This document shows, piece after piece, positions 52,488 to 61,211 of a stretch of 64,000 bases of DNA. The position numbers and the translations under genes were made by a program. The stretch lies in NCBI RefSeq assembly GCF_902726565.1, contig NZ_CACVAF010000003.1, positions 62,001-126,000 on the forward strand, written 5' to 3'. The notes beneath the pieces are model-generated. The model was not told the DNA's origin and did no database searches. It saw only the letters and a program-made list of their open reading frames with translations. Position 1 is the first letter of the stretch. Every line of letters starts with the position of its first letter. The stretch is from Yersinia vastinensis. GTDB lineage: Bacteria; Pseudomonadota; Gammaproteobacteria; Enterobacterales; Enterobacteriaceae.

Positions 52488-54460
52488 TCTCGTGCCAGCG
52501 CCTCGGTTGGATGCAAACGCGCGGCATTGCGTGCAGGGAAAAAGCCAAATCCCAAACCAATAAGCGCAGAGAAACTACAGGCCAAGACCAACGGCGGCCA
52601 AGTGAAAACCATGGTAAAGGTCTGAGTCACCGAAGAGAAAATCACCCCTGCCAGCGCGGAACCCACAATACCAATCAGGCCACCAAGGGTGCAGATGACC
52701 ACAGCCTCAATCAAAAACTGGAGCATGATGTCGCTCGGACGTGCGCCTACGGATAGACGAATACCAATTTCATGGGTGCGCTCTGTCACGGACACCAACA
52801 TAATATTCATCACACCTACCCCCCCCACCAGCAGAGAAATTGCCGCTATGGAGGTGATCAGCAGTGTCATGGAGTCAGACGTTTTCTGAATCGCCTTGCT
52901 CATCTGGTCATTGTTCAGAATAAAAAAGTCCCGCTGACCATGAGCCTGCTCCAGTAGCTTTTCGACATCATTTTGCACGTCATTAAGGTTGTAACCTTCA
53001 CGCACCCGCACCGCTATTGACTCCAGTGGAATATCCCCCGAAATACGCTCGGTCAGAGAGGTGTATGGCATCCAGGCAGCCAATAATCCGCCGAATGACG
53101 AACCGCCGTGCTTGGCGACCCCCATGACGCGTAATGGAATGCCACCGAGTTGCACGATTTCGCCTATTGGGTTTTCCCCTGCGGCAAATAGTGTGTCACT
53201 GAGCTCCGGTTGTAAAATGACCACCGGCTCACGCGCATTCACATGGTGCTGGGTAAAATCTTCACCCGCCGTGAAATTCAGTCCTTTCACCTGAAAATAG
53301 CCATTGCTAACCCCAGAGAGCGACACCATCACTTGCTTATCACCACGTACTGCCGTCACCATTTTACTTACCACCGGTGACAAACTATCGACATAGGGTT
53401 GGCGGCCTAACAGCTCGACATCTCTTTGCGAAAGTGCACGTTCAAAGTCTGGGCGAGGTTTATCCCAACCCAACCCAGGGCGAATGTCCAGATTACTGGT
53501 TCCCAGCTGGCTGATTTCGTTGAGAATTTCCTGTCGCGCACCTTCCCCTACGGCCATTGAGGACACCACCGAGGAGATGCCGATAATAATGCCGAGCATC
53601 GATAAAAAAGCACGAATACGGTGCCCCAGTAGTGAGCGCCAGGCCATTTTGATAGCCTCTCTAACACTCAACCACCAGTGCGGGCGACCCGTGGCGACCG
53701 TGGCGGGCAGTGCGGCGTTGACCGCCGCCGCGCCGATGGCTTCATTATTGTTATCGGCAATAATTTCACCGTCGCTTATCTCGATAATACGCTGTGCCTG
53801 ATTGGCGATATTGCGGTCATGGGTCACGATAATAATGGTGTGCCCGGACTGATGCAGGCCGTGCAAAATCCCCATTAGCTCCTGCCCACTGGCACTATCT
53901 AGCGCACCGGTCGGCTCATCAGCCAAGATAATACCGGCACCATTCATCAGCGCGCGGGCAATACTGACGCGCTGCTGTTGCCCGCCAGAAAGCTGTGCCG
54001 GTTTATGTAGCAAATGTTGACCAAGACCTAAACGGCGCAGCAGATAAGTGGCGCGTTCCTGACGCTCGGCCATACTCATGGCGGTATAAAGCGCGGGGAT
54101 CACCACATTTTCAGTCGCTGTTAAATACGGCATCAAGTGATAGCGTTGAAAAATAAAACCGATATATTGGCTGCGTAACTGCGCAAGTTGCTCGCTGCTG
54201 GCCTGACGCGTCGGGATGTCATGAATCGACATCTCCCCCTGCGTCGGTTTATCTAAGCAACCAATAATATTCATCAGCGTTGATTTACCCGAGCCGGAAG
54301 CACCAATAATCGCAACCATTTCACCGCGATGAATCGACAGTGAGATATTCTTGAGCACCGCAACAGAGGCAGTACCGGAAGCGAAATGGCGATAAATCCC
54401 CTTGAGTTGGATCAACGGGTTACCGTGGATGTCACCGGGATGAACCGTATTAACGTCCAT
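52484..54460 (-). CDS. macB: MacB-type ABC exporter
   Basis: 658 aa. N-terminal ATPase (Walker A GASGSGKST, signature LSGGQQQRVSIARALM, Walker B IILADEPTGALD), then four membrane segments with a large periplasmic MacB domain (about residues 310-530) and the FtsX-type C-terminal permease (VGGVGVMNIMLVSVTERTHEIGIRLSVGAR). MacB-type machines act as mechanotransmitters that push periplasmic substrates through MacA and a TolC duct. The likely cargo here is the GG-leader peptide product. 11-nt overlap with macA. Confidence 0.9.
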   Translation of the reverse strand: MDVNTVHPGDIHGNPLIQLKGIYRHFASGTASVAVLKNISLSIHRGEMVAIIGASGSGKSTLMNIIGCLDKPTQGEMSIHDIPTRQASSEQLAQLRSQYIGFIFQRYHLMPYLTATENVVIPALYTAMSMAERQERATYLLRRLGLGQHLLHKPAQLSGGQQQRVSIARALMNGAGIILADEPTGALDSASGQELMGILHGLHQSGHTIIIVTHDRNIANQAQRIIEISDGEIIADNNNEAIGAAAVNAALPATVATGRPHWWLSVREAIKMAWRSLLGHRIRAFLSMLGIIIGISSVVSSMAVGEGARQEILNEISQLGTSNLDIRPGLGWDKPRPDFERALSQRDVELLGRQPYVDSLSPVVSKMVTAVRGDKQVMVSLSGVSNGYFQVKGLNFTAGEDFTQHHVNAREPVVILQPELSDTLFAAGENPIGEIVQLGGIPLRVMGVAKHGGSSFGGLLAAWMPYTSLTERISGDIPLESIAVRVREGYNLNDVQNDVEKLLEQAHGQRDFFILNNDQMSKAIQKTSDSMTLLITSIAAISLLVGGVGVMNIMLVSVTERTHEIGIRLSVGARPSDIMLQFLIEAVVICTLGGLIGIVGSALAGVIFSSVTQTFTMVFTWPPLVLACSFSALIGLGFGFFPARNAARLHPTEALARE

Positions 54461-55643
54461 TGCTCACTCCCGATGGCGTGCCCATCAATACCACCTGATC
54501 ACCTGGTTCTAGCCCCTCTTTGACCTCGGCATACTGCGCATCGCGCAGCCCCAGAGAGACCCAGCGCACCCGCTTCTGTTTGTCTTTGATAATCTGGACT
54601 TGATAGCGTTTATTCGCGTTTGGTGCTAAACCAGATTGCGGTGCACCGAGAGCCGACAATGGCACGCGCAGCACATTTTTAGCTTGTGCGGTAATAATGA
54701 AGACCTGTGCCGTCATTGATGTGCGCAATAGCCGCTCATGGTTAGCAATGCTGAATATGCCGTTGTAATAAACCGCAGAAGGCTGTTGGTTGTTTGCTTG
54801 CCCAGAACTCTCTTCGCGTAAGCTGTCTGCGGACGCTTCCTGAATGGCATCCATCTGGCTTTCGTAGCGACGTTCAGGATCAGCTACCACATAGAACCAC
54901 AGCGGTTGCCCAGCATGGACTTTGAGTATGTCGGTTTCTGAAATGCGTGTTTGTACCGTCATGGTATCGACATTGGCCAATACCAGAATGGTCGGCGCAG
55001 TCTGTGAGGAAACAATAGTTTGCCCCTCTTTGGTGACGATCCCCAGCACTTCACCATCAATCGGTGCCAAAATACGAGTAAAGCCCAGATTGGCTTTTGC
55101 GGTTTCCAGTGCCATTTGGCTTTGTACAATTTGAGCGTCGTTAACATGCAATTGTGCTAACTGACTGTCATATTGCGCCTGCGCTTTTTCCAGCGTACTT
55201 TTTACACCAGATCCCTCTTTTGCCAGCGTCTGTTGACGACGAAACTCAAGCAGATATTGGCGCAACAATGCCGCCGACGCCTGTTTCTGCGCCTGCGCAC
55301 TTTGTAATTCAGCCTCTGATTTACGCAATTCGTTTTGCTGCAAGGTCGGGTCAATTTCAGCCAACAACTGACCACGAGTGACGCGGTCGCCCTGTTTGAC
55401 ATACAGCTTGGTTAACTGCCCATTGACCTGTGCGCCCACATTGACCTGCAATGAGGGCTTTAAACTGCCGGTTGCCATGACATTGCGTTCAATATCACCA
55501 CGACTAATTGTTTCGGTTAACGGTGGCGTATCTTGCGAACCGCCCGATAACAACAGTGCCGCCAGTGCGCCAATCGCCAGCAAAACGATAACCAATAGGG
55601 CGAGTGATAGCCGCTGCTTCTTGTTCAACATGTTAATACGCAT
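54450..55643 (-). CDS. macA: MacA-type periplasmic adaptor
   Basis: 397 aa membrane-fusion protein. N-terminal anchor (about residues 12-33), lipoyl halves (VGAQVNGQLTKLYVKQGDRVTRGQLLAEID and ILAPIDGEVLGIVTKEGQTIV) flanking a coiled-coil hairpin, then beta-barrel and membrane-proximal domains. It joins MacB to the outer-membrane duct. Start shares 1 nt with the stop of the C39 exporter gene upstream. Confidence 0.89.
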   Translation of the reverse strand: MRINMLNKKQRLSLALLVIVLLAIGALAALLLSGGSQDTPPLTETISRGDIERNVMATGSLKPSLQVNVGAQVNGQLTKLYVKQGDRVTRGQLLAEIDPTLQQNELRKSEAELQSAQAQKQASAALLRQYLLEFRRQQTLAKEGSGVKSTLEKAQAQYDSQLAQLHVNDAQIVQSQMALETAKANLGFTRILAPIDGEVLGIVTKEGQTIVSSQTAPTILVLANVDTMTVQTRISETDILKVHAGQPLWFYVVADPERRYESQMDAIQEASADSLREESSGQANNQQPSAVYYNGIFSIANHERLLRTSMTAQVFIITAQAKNVLRVPLSALGAPQSGLAPNANKRYQVQIIKDKQKRVRWVSLGLRDAQYAEVKEGLEPGDQVVLMGTPSGVSNGR

Positions 55644-57793
55644 CAGTTAACCGCCGCAGGAGTGAGGTGAGCGGAGGCCACAGGTTGAATGCAGCTAACC
55701 AGTTGGCCATCATTTAAGCGGAAAACTCGGTCAAACATCGGCAGCACGCTTTCACTGTGAGTGACGGTGATCAATGTTTTTTGGTATTCGCGGCAATGGG
55801 CCAATAACGCCTGCATTACCTGCTGGGCGGTATTTTCATCCAGATTGGCGGTGGGTTCATCCAATACCAAAACCGGGCAATCACTGTACATGGCGCGAGC
55901 CAGTAGTAGCCGCTGGCGCTGCCCTAAAGAGAGTGCGGCATGGCTTTCACGTACCAACGCACTGAGACCACCGGGCAATTTATCGATGACATGGGCCAAT
56001 TGCAGCCCTTGCAGCGAACGTTCAATACGCTGGCGTTTGCTCGCGTCTAGATGCCCATCAAACAAAGTGATGTTTTGTAATACCGAGGCGTTGAACAGAA
56101 TATCTTCCTGACTTTGCAGGAAAAACAACGAATGAGCCTGCTGGAAATCCACCGGTTCACCATCCACGATCACTTGCCCTTGCTGTGGTGGCATCAATCC
56201 GGCCATCACTTTCAGCAAGGTACTTTTTCCAGCACCGGACTCACCGACAATCGCCACGCTTTGTCCACGCGTCAGAGACAGTGACAAGTCACGTAATACC
56301 GGCTGACGGGCATCATAGGCAAAGCGAAGATTCTGATAAACCAACTGATGGTTAAACTCCGGTGGTGCTTTGGGTACCGCAGAGCTTTTTTCCGGGGCCG
56401 ATGACTGCCCTGCGGGGAACAAATCGCGCGCGCGAATATCAATTACGTGCAATTGGTTCTTCTGCAAAATGGCATAGAAGATTTTGGTGATGTAAGAGGT
56501 GAAAATTTCACGCACAAAACTGTAGGCAAAAAACTCGCCCAAACTCAATGTGCCTTGCTTTAACAATGGCAACGCCAGCAGCATGAAGAACACCATTTCC
56601 AAACTGCCGATGAGCTGATAGAGGCTATTTTTGACCTGGTCGTAGATTTTCTTCTTCTGTAATGCGGTAAATAATGACAGCGCCAAACCGGCGAATACCC
56701 CTTGGCGTTGGCTGGATAAACCGGCAGATTTAATGGTGGAAAACCCCTGAATGGTTTCCAGAATAAAATCACTTTGCTCGGCACCTTTCACCTGTAACTG
56801 CTGGGTGTAATAGCGGTCACGGTAGATGGCCCAAATACTGATAAGCCCCATCAGCATCACACCAATAGCCGATACCATCGCCAACAATGGACTCATATAA
56901 CACATCACGGCCAATGCAATCGCGCCGATTATCCAGTCAGTCCGCAGGCCATTATCCAACTCAATTTTTTGTGTCGCGGCCATTTGCCAGTTTGAGAACC
57001 GACTGAAGATGTCACCAGGCGCCCGCTTATCAAAGAAGTTAAGCGAGTGACTAAGTAATCGGGAGAAACCCGCCACACTGTTCAGCACCACAAAATGTTT
57101 AATATAGCGCTCGGTGATATATCGCACGGCAAAAGCCAGTGACGTCGAAACCACAAAGGCTAAGAGAAAATAGAAATAGGGAAAATCTTTATCGCCAGCG
57201 GAGGAAAATACGTCATTAATGGCGCTACTGACCATCGTCGGCATAATAAACAGCGTCAGGGAGATCAAAAATGCCAGCGTCATCAGCCAGTAGATCCCTC
57301 GGATATTCGCCGTCTCCTTCAAGCTCATGCAGTCGAGCGCACTGAGTCGTTTACTGTGTTCGATTTTTTTCACCGCGTCTGAGTCTGCTGGCGTGTCAGG
57401 ATCCAGTACTAACGCATAACCGCTGATTTCTGCTTTTAAAGCATCCATGGGTAGCAGTTGCTGCCCAATCGCGGGGTTCATGACGCAGACATAGTTGCCT
57501 TGGCGATAAGCAAGCAGCACATAATGGTTGGCACCATAATGCAAGATAGCCGGCAGCGGTAAAGCCGACAGCTCTTGATGTTCAAACACCACTGGGTAAG
57601 CCGGTATGGCCAGCTCAGATAAAATAGTACAAAGCGTGGCCAGAGATGTGCCATGCCCTGAGGCAGGATAACGCTCACGCAAGCTTTCCAGCGGGGCATT
57701 GATGCCTTGGGTCTGTGCCAGCATCGAAATACAGGCCAATCCACATTCATTGGTTTCGCTTTGAAAAACGAGCGTTGGGATTATCTTTTCCAT
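55643..57793 (-). CDS. C39-peptidase-containing ABC exporter (bacteriocin type)
   Basis: 716 aa. N-terminal C39 peptidase (1 to about 130) with Cys17 (NECGLAC) and His90 (GANHYVLL); the third position is Asn106 (MNPAIG) where Asp is usual. Six membrane segments (about 165-430) follow, then an ATPase with Walker A GESGAGKST, signature SLGQRQRLLLARAMY and Walker B VLVLDEPTANLD. Such proteins cut leaders after Gly-Gly while exporting small peptides. The obvious substrate is the GG-leader peptide encoded at 59827-60015. 25 nt after the acyltransferase gene. Confidence 0.9.
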   Translation of the reverse strand: MEKIIPTLVFQSETNECGLACISMLAQTQGINAPLESLRERYPASGHGTSLATLCTILSELAIPAYPVVFEHQELSALPLPAILHYGANHYVLLAYRQGNYVCVMNPAIGQQLLPMDALKAEISGYALVLDPDTPADSDAVKKIEHSKRLSALDCMSLKETANIRGIYWLMTLAFLISLTLFIMPTMVSSAINDVFSSAGDKDFPYFYFLLAFVVSTSLAFAVRYITERYIKHFVVLNSVAGFSRLLSHSLNFFDKRAPGDIFSRFSNWQMAATQKIELDNGLRTDWIIGAIALAVMCYMSPLLAMVSAIGVMLMGLISIWAIYRDRYYTQQLQVKGAEQSDFILETIQGFSTIKSAGLSSQRQGVFAGLALSLFTALQKKKIYDQVKNSLYQLIGSLEMVFFMLLALPLLKQGTLSLGEFFAYSFVREIFTSYITKIFYAILQKNQLHVIDIRARDLFPAGQSSAPEKSSAVPKAPPEFNHQLVYQNLRFAYDARQPVLRDLSLSLTRGQSVAIVGESGAGKSTLLKVMAGLMPPQQGQVIVDGEPVDFQQAHSLFFLQSQEDILFNASVLQNITLFDGHLDASKRQRIERSLQGLQLAHVIDKLPGGLSALVRESHAALSLGQRQRLLLARAMYSDCPVLVLDEPTANLDENTAQQVMQALLAHCREYQKTLITVTHSESVLPMFDRVFRLNDGQLVSCIQPVASAHLTPAAVN

Positions 57794-57818
57794 TTTCTAC
57801 TATTCTTCGTAAGTGACA

Positions 57819-58775
57819 TTATTCATTAATAAAAAACAATGAATGTGAGTGCCATAACAGCCAGTCTTGTGGGTGCTGCGTCATTGATATTTCAATCAAT
57901 TCAGGGAGTCTTTTTTTCACTTCCCGAGCATTAAGCGATGGATAAATATGGATTTTTATTCCTTTGTCGTAATACAGATAATAAAAAACCACTTGCGCTG
58001 AAAGTGCTCTGGCAAGACGGATAATGCCACTGTGTAAATTGGCCGGACGACTGAACAGATGACAGGGCATTTTTGCCGTTTCTGTCGTCTGGTTATTGAT
58101 GGTGTAATCCGGCGTAATATCCGGAAAAATCATAATATTTCGCTTATGCTCTGCGGCTTCCATAATGGCATCCATCAGGTTGCCAGCAATGGCACGGCTA
58201 TCTGCATGAATAGAGCAATAAGAGATATTCACCCCACCCATTTGCCGAGCCTGCTCTTCATAAGCTTCTGCGCTAGCAGAGACCACCACCGTCGCCTGGC
58301 CGGGATACGCGCCTGCGCCCACCATCCCTGCAAGCACATCAGAGACCATATGTAACGGTGCCAAAATAACTGGCGAACCGGCCTCGTGCAGTGCTTTAAC
58401 GTGACTGTCTAATTGCTCGGTGCATGCAGCCAATTGCGCTAAAACACGCCGATTTTGTCCAAAAGTCGCGGCTAATTCCAATATCTGACGGCGCTGGGCG
58501 GTACGGATAAAGTTCCGTGCCGATGGGCTTTTCTGACCGTTCAACAAGCACTGGCTATTGGCCTCGGCCACCAGAGCCAGATTCTTCTGCTGGCGTGACG
58601 ACAAACCGAAAGCCCGGCGCAAAGCACCGAGCATCAGTAAAAAGCGATAATCACCGTGCCGTAATATCCCGATAGCCAGTTTGGCCTGCAAGCGGGCAAA
58701 TACCTGCCCACTGAAAGCCAACTTATCCAACTGGTTTCTCCAGGCGAAATAACCCCATACGGCTAACAGTCTCAT
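57819..58775 (-). CDS. LpxL/HtrB-like acyltransferase
   Basis: 318 aa. The region PVILAPLHMVSDVLAGMVG corresponds to the HX4D/E acyltransferase motif of LpxL but with three residues between His and Asp; IMIFPDITPDY and HLFSRPANLHSGIIRLARALSAQVVF follow as in late lipid A acyltransferases. These take acyl groups from ACP, so it could use the acyl-ACP made by the operon's own cassette. The acceptor is unknown: the exported peptide or a lipid are both possible. It shares 1 nt with the DsbA-like gene upstream. Confidence 0.72.
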   Translation of the reverse strand: MRLLAVWGYFAWRNQLDKLAFSGQVFARLQAKLAIGILRHGDYRFLLMLGALRRAFGLSSRQQKNLALVAEANSQCLLNGQKSPSARNFIRTAQRRQILELAATFGQNRRVLAQLAACTEQLDSHVKALHEAGSPVILAPLHMVSDVLAGMVGAGAYPGQATVVVSASAEAYEEQARQMGGVNISYCSIHADSRAIAGNLMDAIMEAAEHKRNIMIFPDITPDYTINNQTTETAKMPCHLFSRPANLHSGIIRLARALSAQVVFYYLYYDKGIKIHIYPSLNAREVKKRLPELIEISMTQHPQDWLLWHSHSLFFINE

Positions 58776-59473
58776 TATTTCTCCAGCGCCTTGTCGTGCT
58801 CGAGTAATGACAAGAGGTGATCCGAGAACGCAGGGAATTCACGATCCTGTAACGCTATCCATTTTTTGCCGACAATAAAGGTTGGCGTCGCATCAACGTT
58901 GTAATGGGCGGTCACCGCAGTCATATAAGCAATCAGTTCTTTAACCTGCGCTGACTGACTAACTTGCTGGTATTTAGCGACATCAATGCCATTGGCTATC
59001 AGCCAAGCTTCAAGCTTGCTGTTATCGCTAAAATCGATGTTGTCTTCGAGTACCGCTTTGTAGGCGCTCGCCCGATGCTGAGATTCAATACCCATCACAG
59101 ATAAGGTGGCAAACATCGGTGCAAAACGCCCCAAACCGGTCGTCTTATCACTGCTGATATGCAGGCGAACAAAACGAGTACCTTCTGGCATGCGACGTTC
59201 TAATTGGGCGACATTATCTTCGTTAATGGCACAGTAATGGCAGCCATAAGAGAAGATTTCGATGATGCTTTTATCATCTTTAATCGGGCTATTTTCGATT
59301 TCACTACTACTAATAGAAAACAGGCTTTCCTGCGGATCCTGATTGAGCACGAAATAATGGAAACAGGCCGTTGTTATCAATGAAGAAATAATAATAACTA
59401 ACAGTGTGTAGCCTATGAAGAATCCCTTACTTCTAAACAGACCTTTTTGGGCAGCCCCATTATTTATAGACAT
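58775..59473 (-). CDS. Membrane-anchored DsbA-like thiol oxidoreductase
   Basis: 232 aa. A signal anchor (about residues 17-43) holds a periplasmic thioredoxin-fold domain with an active site Cys78-His-Tyr-Cys81 (SYGCHYC) and the cis-Pro loop DATPTFIVG. A helical insert lies between, as in DsbA. It probably forms disulfides in the four-Cys exported peptide. First gene of the operon that runs to 48015. Confidence 0.83.
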   Translation of the reverse strand: MSINNGAAQKGLFRSKGFFIGYTLLVIIISSLITTACFHYFVLNQDPQESLFSISSSEIENSPIKDDKSIIEIFSYGCHYCAINEDNVAQLERRMPEGTRFVRLHISSDKTTGLGRFAPMFATLSVMGIESQHRASAYKAVLEDNIDFSDNSKLEAWLIANGIDVAKYQQVSQSAQVKELIAYMTAVTAHYNVDATPTFIVGKKWIALQDREFPAFSDHLLSLLEHDKALEK

Positions 59474-59698
59474 AGTAAGTTGTATTCACAATCAGGGTTC
59501 AGGTAAGACATAAACAGGGTCAAATCACCGTTATGTCCGAGAAATAACATCTTTAACATTCATCTAATGCGAAAATTCTTGAATTTAAGCATCGGTGACA
59601 TAATAAAAAAATAAATCAGGCAAGCACAGCAACTCACCCCGTACTTGCCTGTAGGGTATCGTTAAACATTAATAAAATTAACGAAGGCTTAATTTGCC
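59474..59698 (-). promoter_or_regulatory. Gap between peptide gene and operon with a weak terminator/attenuator
   Basis: On the minus strand CAGGCAAG / CTTGCCTG (59651-59644, 59624-59617) forms an 8-bp stem with a 19-nt loop, followed by ATTTATTTTTTTA. It lies between the peptide gene and the DsbA-like gene and could end most peptide transcripts while letting some through. No other gene is seen. Confidence 0.5.
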
Positions 59699-59823
59699 AT
59701 GCCCAAAATAAATCGAGTTGCAGGAAAGCGACAAGCTAGATAATTCCGATGAACTTACTGTGGTAAGTGATTCGGATTATTAAGCGTAGCCAACGTACAT
59801 GCAGCTTGAAATAAGGCGGGTAT
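59699..59823. repeat. ERIC repeat abutting the peptide gene
   Basis: 125 bp, ends ATGCCC/GGGTAT, core GATGAACTTACTGTGGTAAG and GCCAACGTACATGCAGCTTGAA, the same subtype as 16151-16276. It ends 3 nt from the stop codon of the peptide gene and so is transcribed as its 3' untranslated region. Confidence 0.82.
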
Positions 59824-59826
59824 ATC

Positions 59827-60015
59827 TTAACGGCAATTTGCTACGCTAGTTGGTGCAGCAGTGCGGCTAACAACTTTACCGTGCTTGTCAGTACAAGTAG
59901 TAATAGCTTGGCAAGTCAATGTGGTGCTACCAGTCAGCCACTCATAAGTATCTTTACAAGTTTGACCAGTACCGCCAACGATTGTATTGGCATCAGCCAT
60001 GTTCATTTTTTTCAT
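59827..60015 (-). CDS. Small cysteine-rich peptide with double-glycine leader (microcin/bacteriocin-like precursor)
   Basis: 62 aa. A 15-residue leader MKKMNMADANTIVGG ends in Gly-Gly, the cleavage site of C39 peptidases. The predicted mature part is 47 residues, rich in Thr, with four Cys (mature positions 5, 20, 26 and 46) and a C-terminal Arg; two disulfides could form. AAAGGG precedes the ATG. The leader pattern resembles short enterobacterial GG peptides I associate with the DUF4762 family. Its genes for cleavage and export, disulfide formation and acylation follow on the same strand. Activity (toxin, signal or other) is not shown by the sequence, and no immunity gene is obvious. Confidence 0.8.
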   Translation of the reverse strand: MKKMNMADANTIVGGTGQTCKDTYEWLTGSTTLTCQAITTCTDKHGKVVSRTAAPTSVANCR

Positions 60016-60340
60016 GAGAAACCCTTTAAAAGAGAATAAAAATTTATAGCCTATTATTTAATAGCCCATTGAAGTATGCGTTTTGAATATTAGGTAAACC
60101 CTGATACTCAATTAATCCAACGCAGAGAATTTATACTACATTAACAAAGATAATTACAGCAAAAATAACATTTATTTATTCTAAAATTAATACATAAATA
60201 AATGCCACGAGGGTTCGCTGCCATATTTAAATAACAGTAAACAAACCTCGCTTTATGAATATAAAAATAATAAAACTAAAACGCTATTTTATATTCATAA
60301 TAATTATGCACTCAACCGGTGAGTGCATATATATCTGAGT
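60016..60340 (-). promoter_or_regulatory. AT-rich upstream region of the peptide gene, with a hairpin after the adhesin gene
   Basis: 325 bp, strongly AT-rich, no gene. TATGCACTCA / TGAGTGCATA (60304-60313, 60319-60328) is a perfect 10-bp stem just after the adhesin stop, a likely transcript end of the fimbrial operon. Towards the peptide gene TATAAA and CATACT hexamers could be -10 boxes but no convincing -35 was found. Confidence 0.45.
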
Positions 60341-61171
60341 TTAAAGATACGACATAATCACAACTCCACTGCCACTAAACGTACCAGCATCAGGTAATGC
60401 TGCCGCGTGAAGTGTTGATTCAATCAAGAAAGAGGTATTCCCGACATTACCCGTGACTGTCACACCATTGGATAAATCTTGCCCAGAAACTTTTAATGTC
60501 GATGTGAGATTGCCATTTTGTCCCATAGGGATGCTTTTGCCCCCTACCAAAGTCAACTTCAGCGATGTTGTGGCAGTGCAGTTGATGATTAATGGTTCAC
60601 TTTTTATTGCACCATCAACAGTTTGCTGGTTAAGCGAACCATAATTGATATAGACATCACCCGTAATATCACAAGTTTCTGGTGTGGGTGGAACTGCACC
60701 ACAATAAGAGCCTGGGATGGATTGACCGGTAAAGTTAATATCATTACTGCCTTGCCAATACATGACACCAAAGCAAGTGCCCGCCGCGCGCAATTGGTTT
60801 GTGGTTGTCGTTGCCCAACTACCGGAGGTGCCATTTTGAGCAATAAATGCCGTTCGCATATCTTGGGCGGTTGCGCCACGAGAAACAATGACACGCGTTG
60901 AGGCATAAGAGGGGTTCGCGCACAATTCATCAATATCACTTGAATAGTGACATATTGCGACAGAACAAGATGTGGAATTACACAGTACCCCGGTTAATTC
61001 TTCGCTCGGCCACGAAAAAGTTCCTTGATATTGAGTCCCTACTCGCGTCTGTGTCGAAACCCAAGCACTGGCCTGGCTATAAAGCGGCAATAAGAATAAC
61101 CCGCAAGCGATTAACCCACCAAAAAGATGACTTAACCGTATAGCCGGCTGCTCTATTTGTTTAAGTTCCAT
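60341..61171 (-). CDS. Fimbrial tip adhesin (MrpH-like)
   Basis: 276 aa, longer than pilins. Signal segment within the first 36 residues (HLFGGLIACGLFLLPLYSQASA). An N-terminal receptor domain with several Cys (CNSTSCSVAICHYSSDIDELC, CFGVMYW, GSYCG) is joined by PPTPETC to a C-terminal pilin domain ending VVIMSYL. This two-domain plan and its position as last structural gene match MrpH of Mrp fimbriae. It would sit at the fimbrial tip; its receptor is unknown. Confidence 0.75.
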   Translation of the reverse strand: MELKQIEQPAIRLSHLFGGLIACGLFLLPLYSQASAWVSTQTRVGTQYQGTFSWPSEELTGVLCNSTSCSVAICHYSSDIDELCANPSYASTRVIVSRGATAQDMRTAFIAQNGTSGSWATTTTNQLRAAGTCFGVMYWQGSNDINFTGQSIPGSYCGAVPPTPETCDITGDVYINYGSLNQQTVDGAIKSEPLIINCTATTSLKLTLVGGKSIPMGQNGNLTSTLKVSGQDLSNGVTVTGNVGNTSFLIESTLHAAALPDAGTFSGSGVVIMSYL

Positions 61172-61211
61172 GGTTTATGTCCATATATTAATAGTATCAA
61201 TCTGCCGCATA

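Noticed and set aside
53484-53801. 105-aa open frame on the plus strand
   Set aside because: Antisense to macB with low-complexity Ser/Ile composition.
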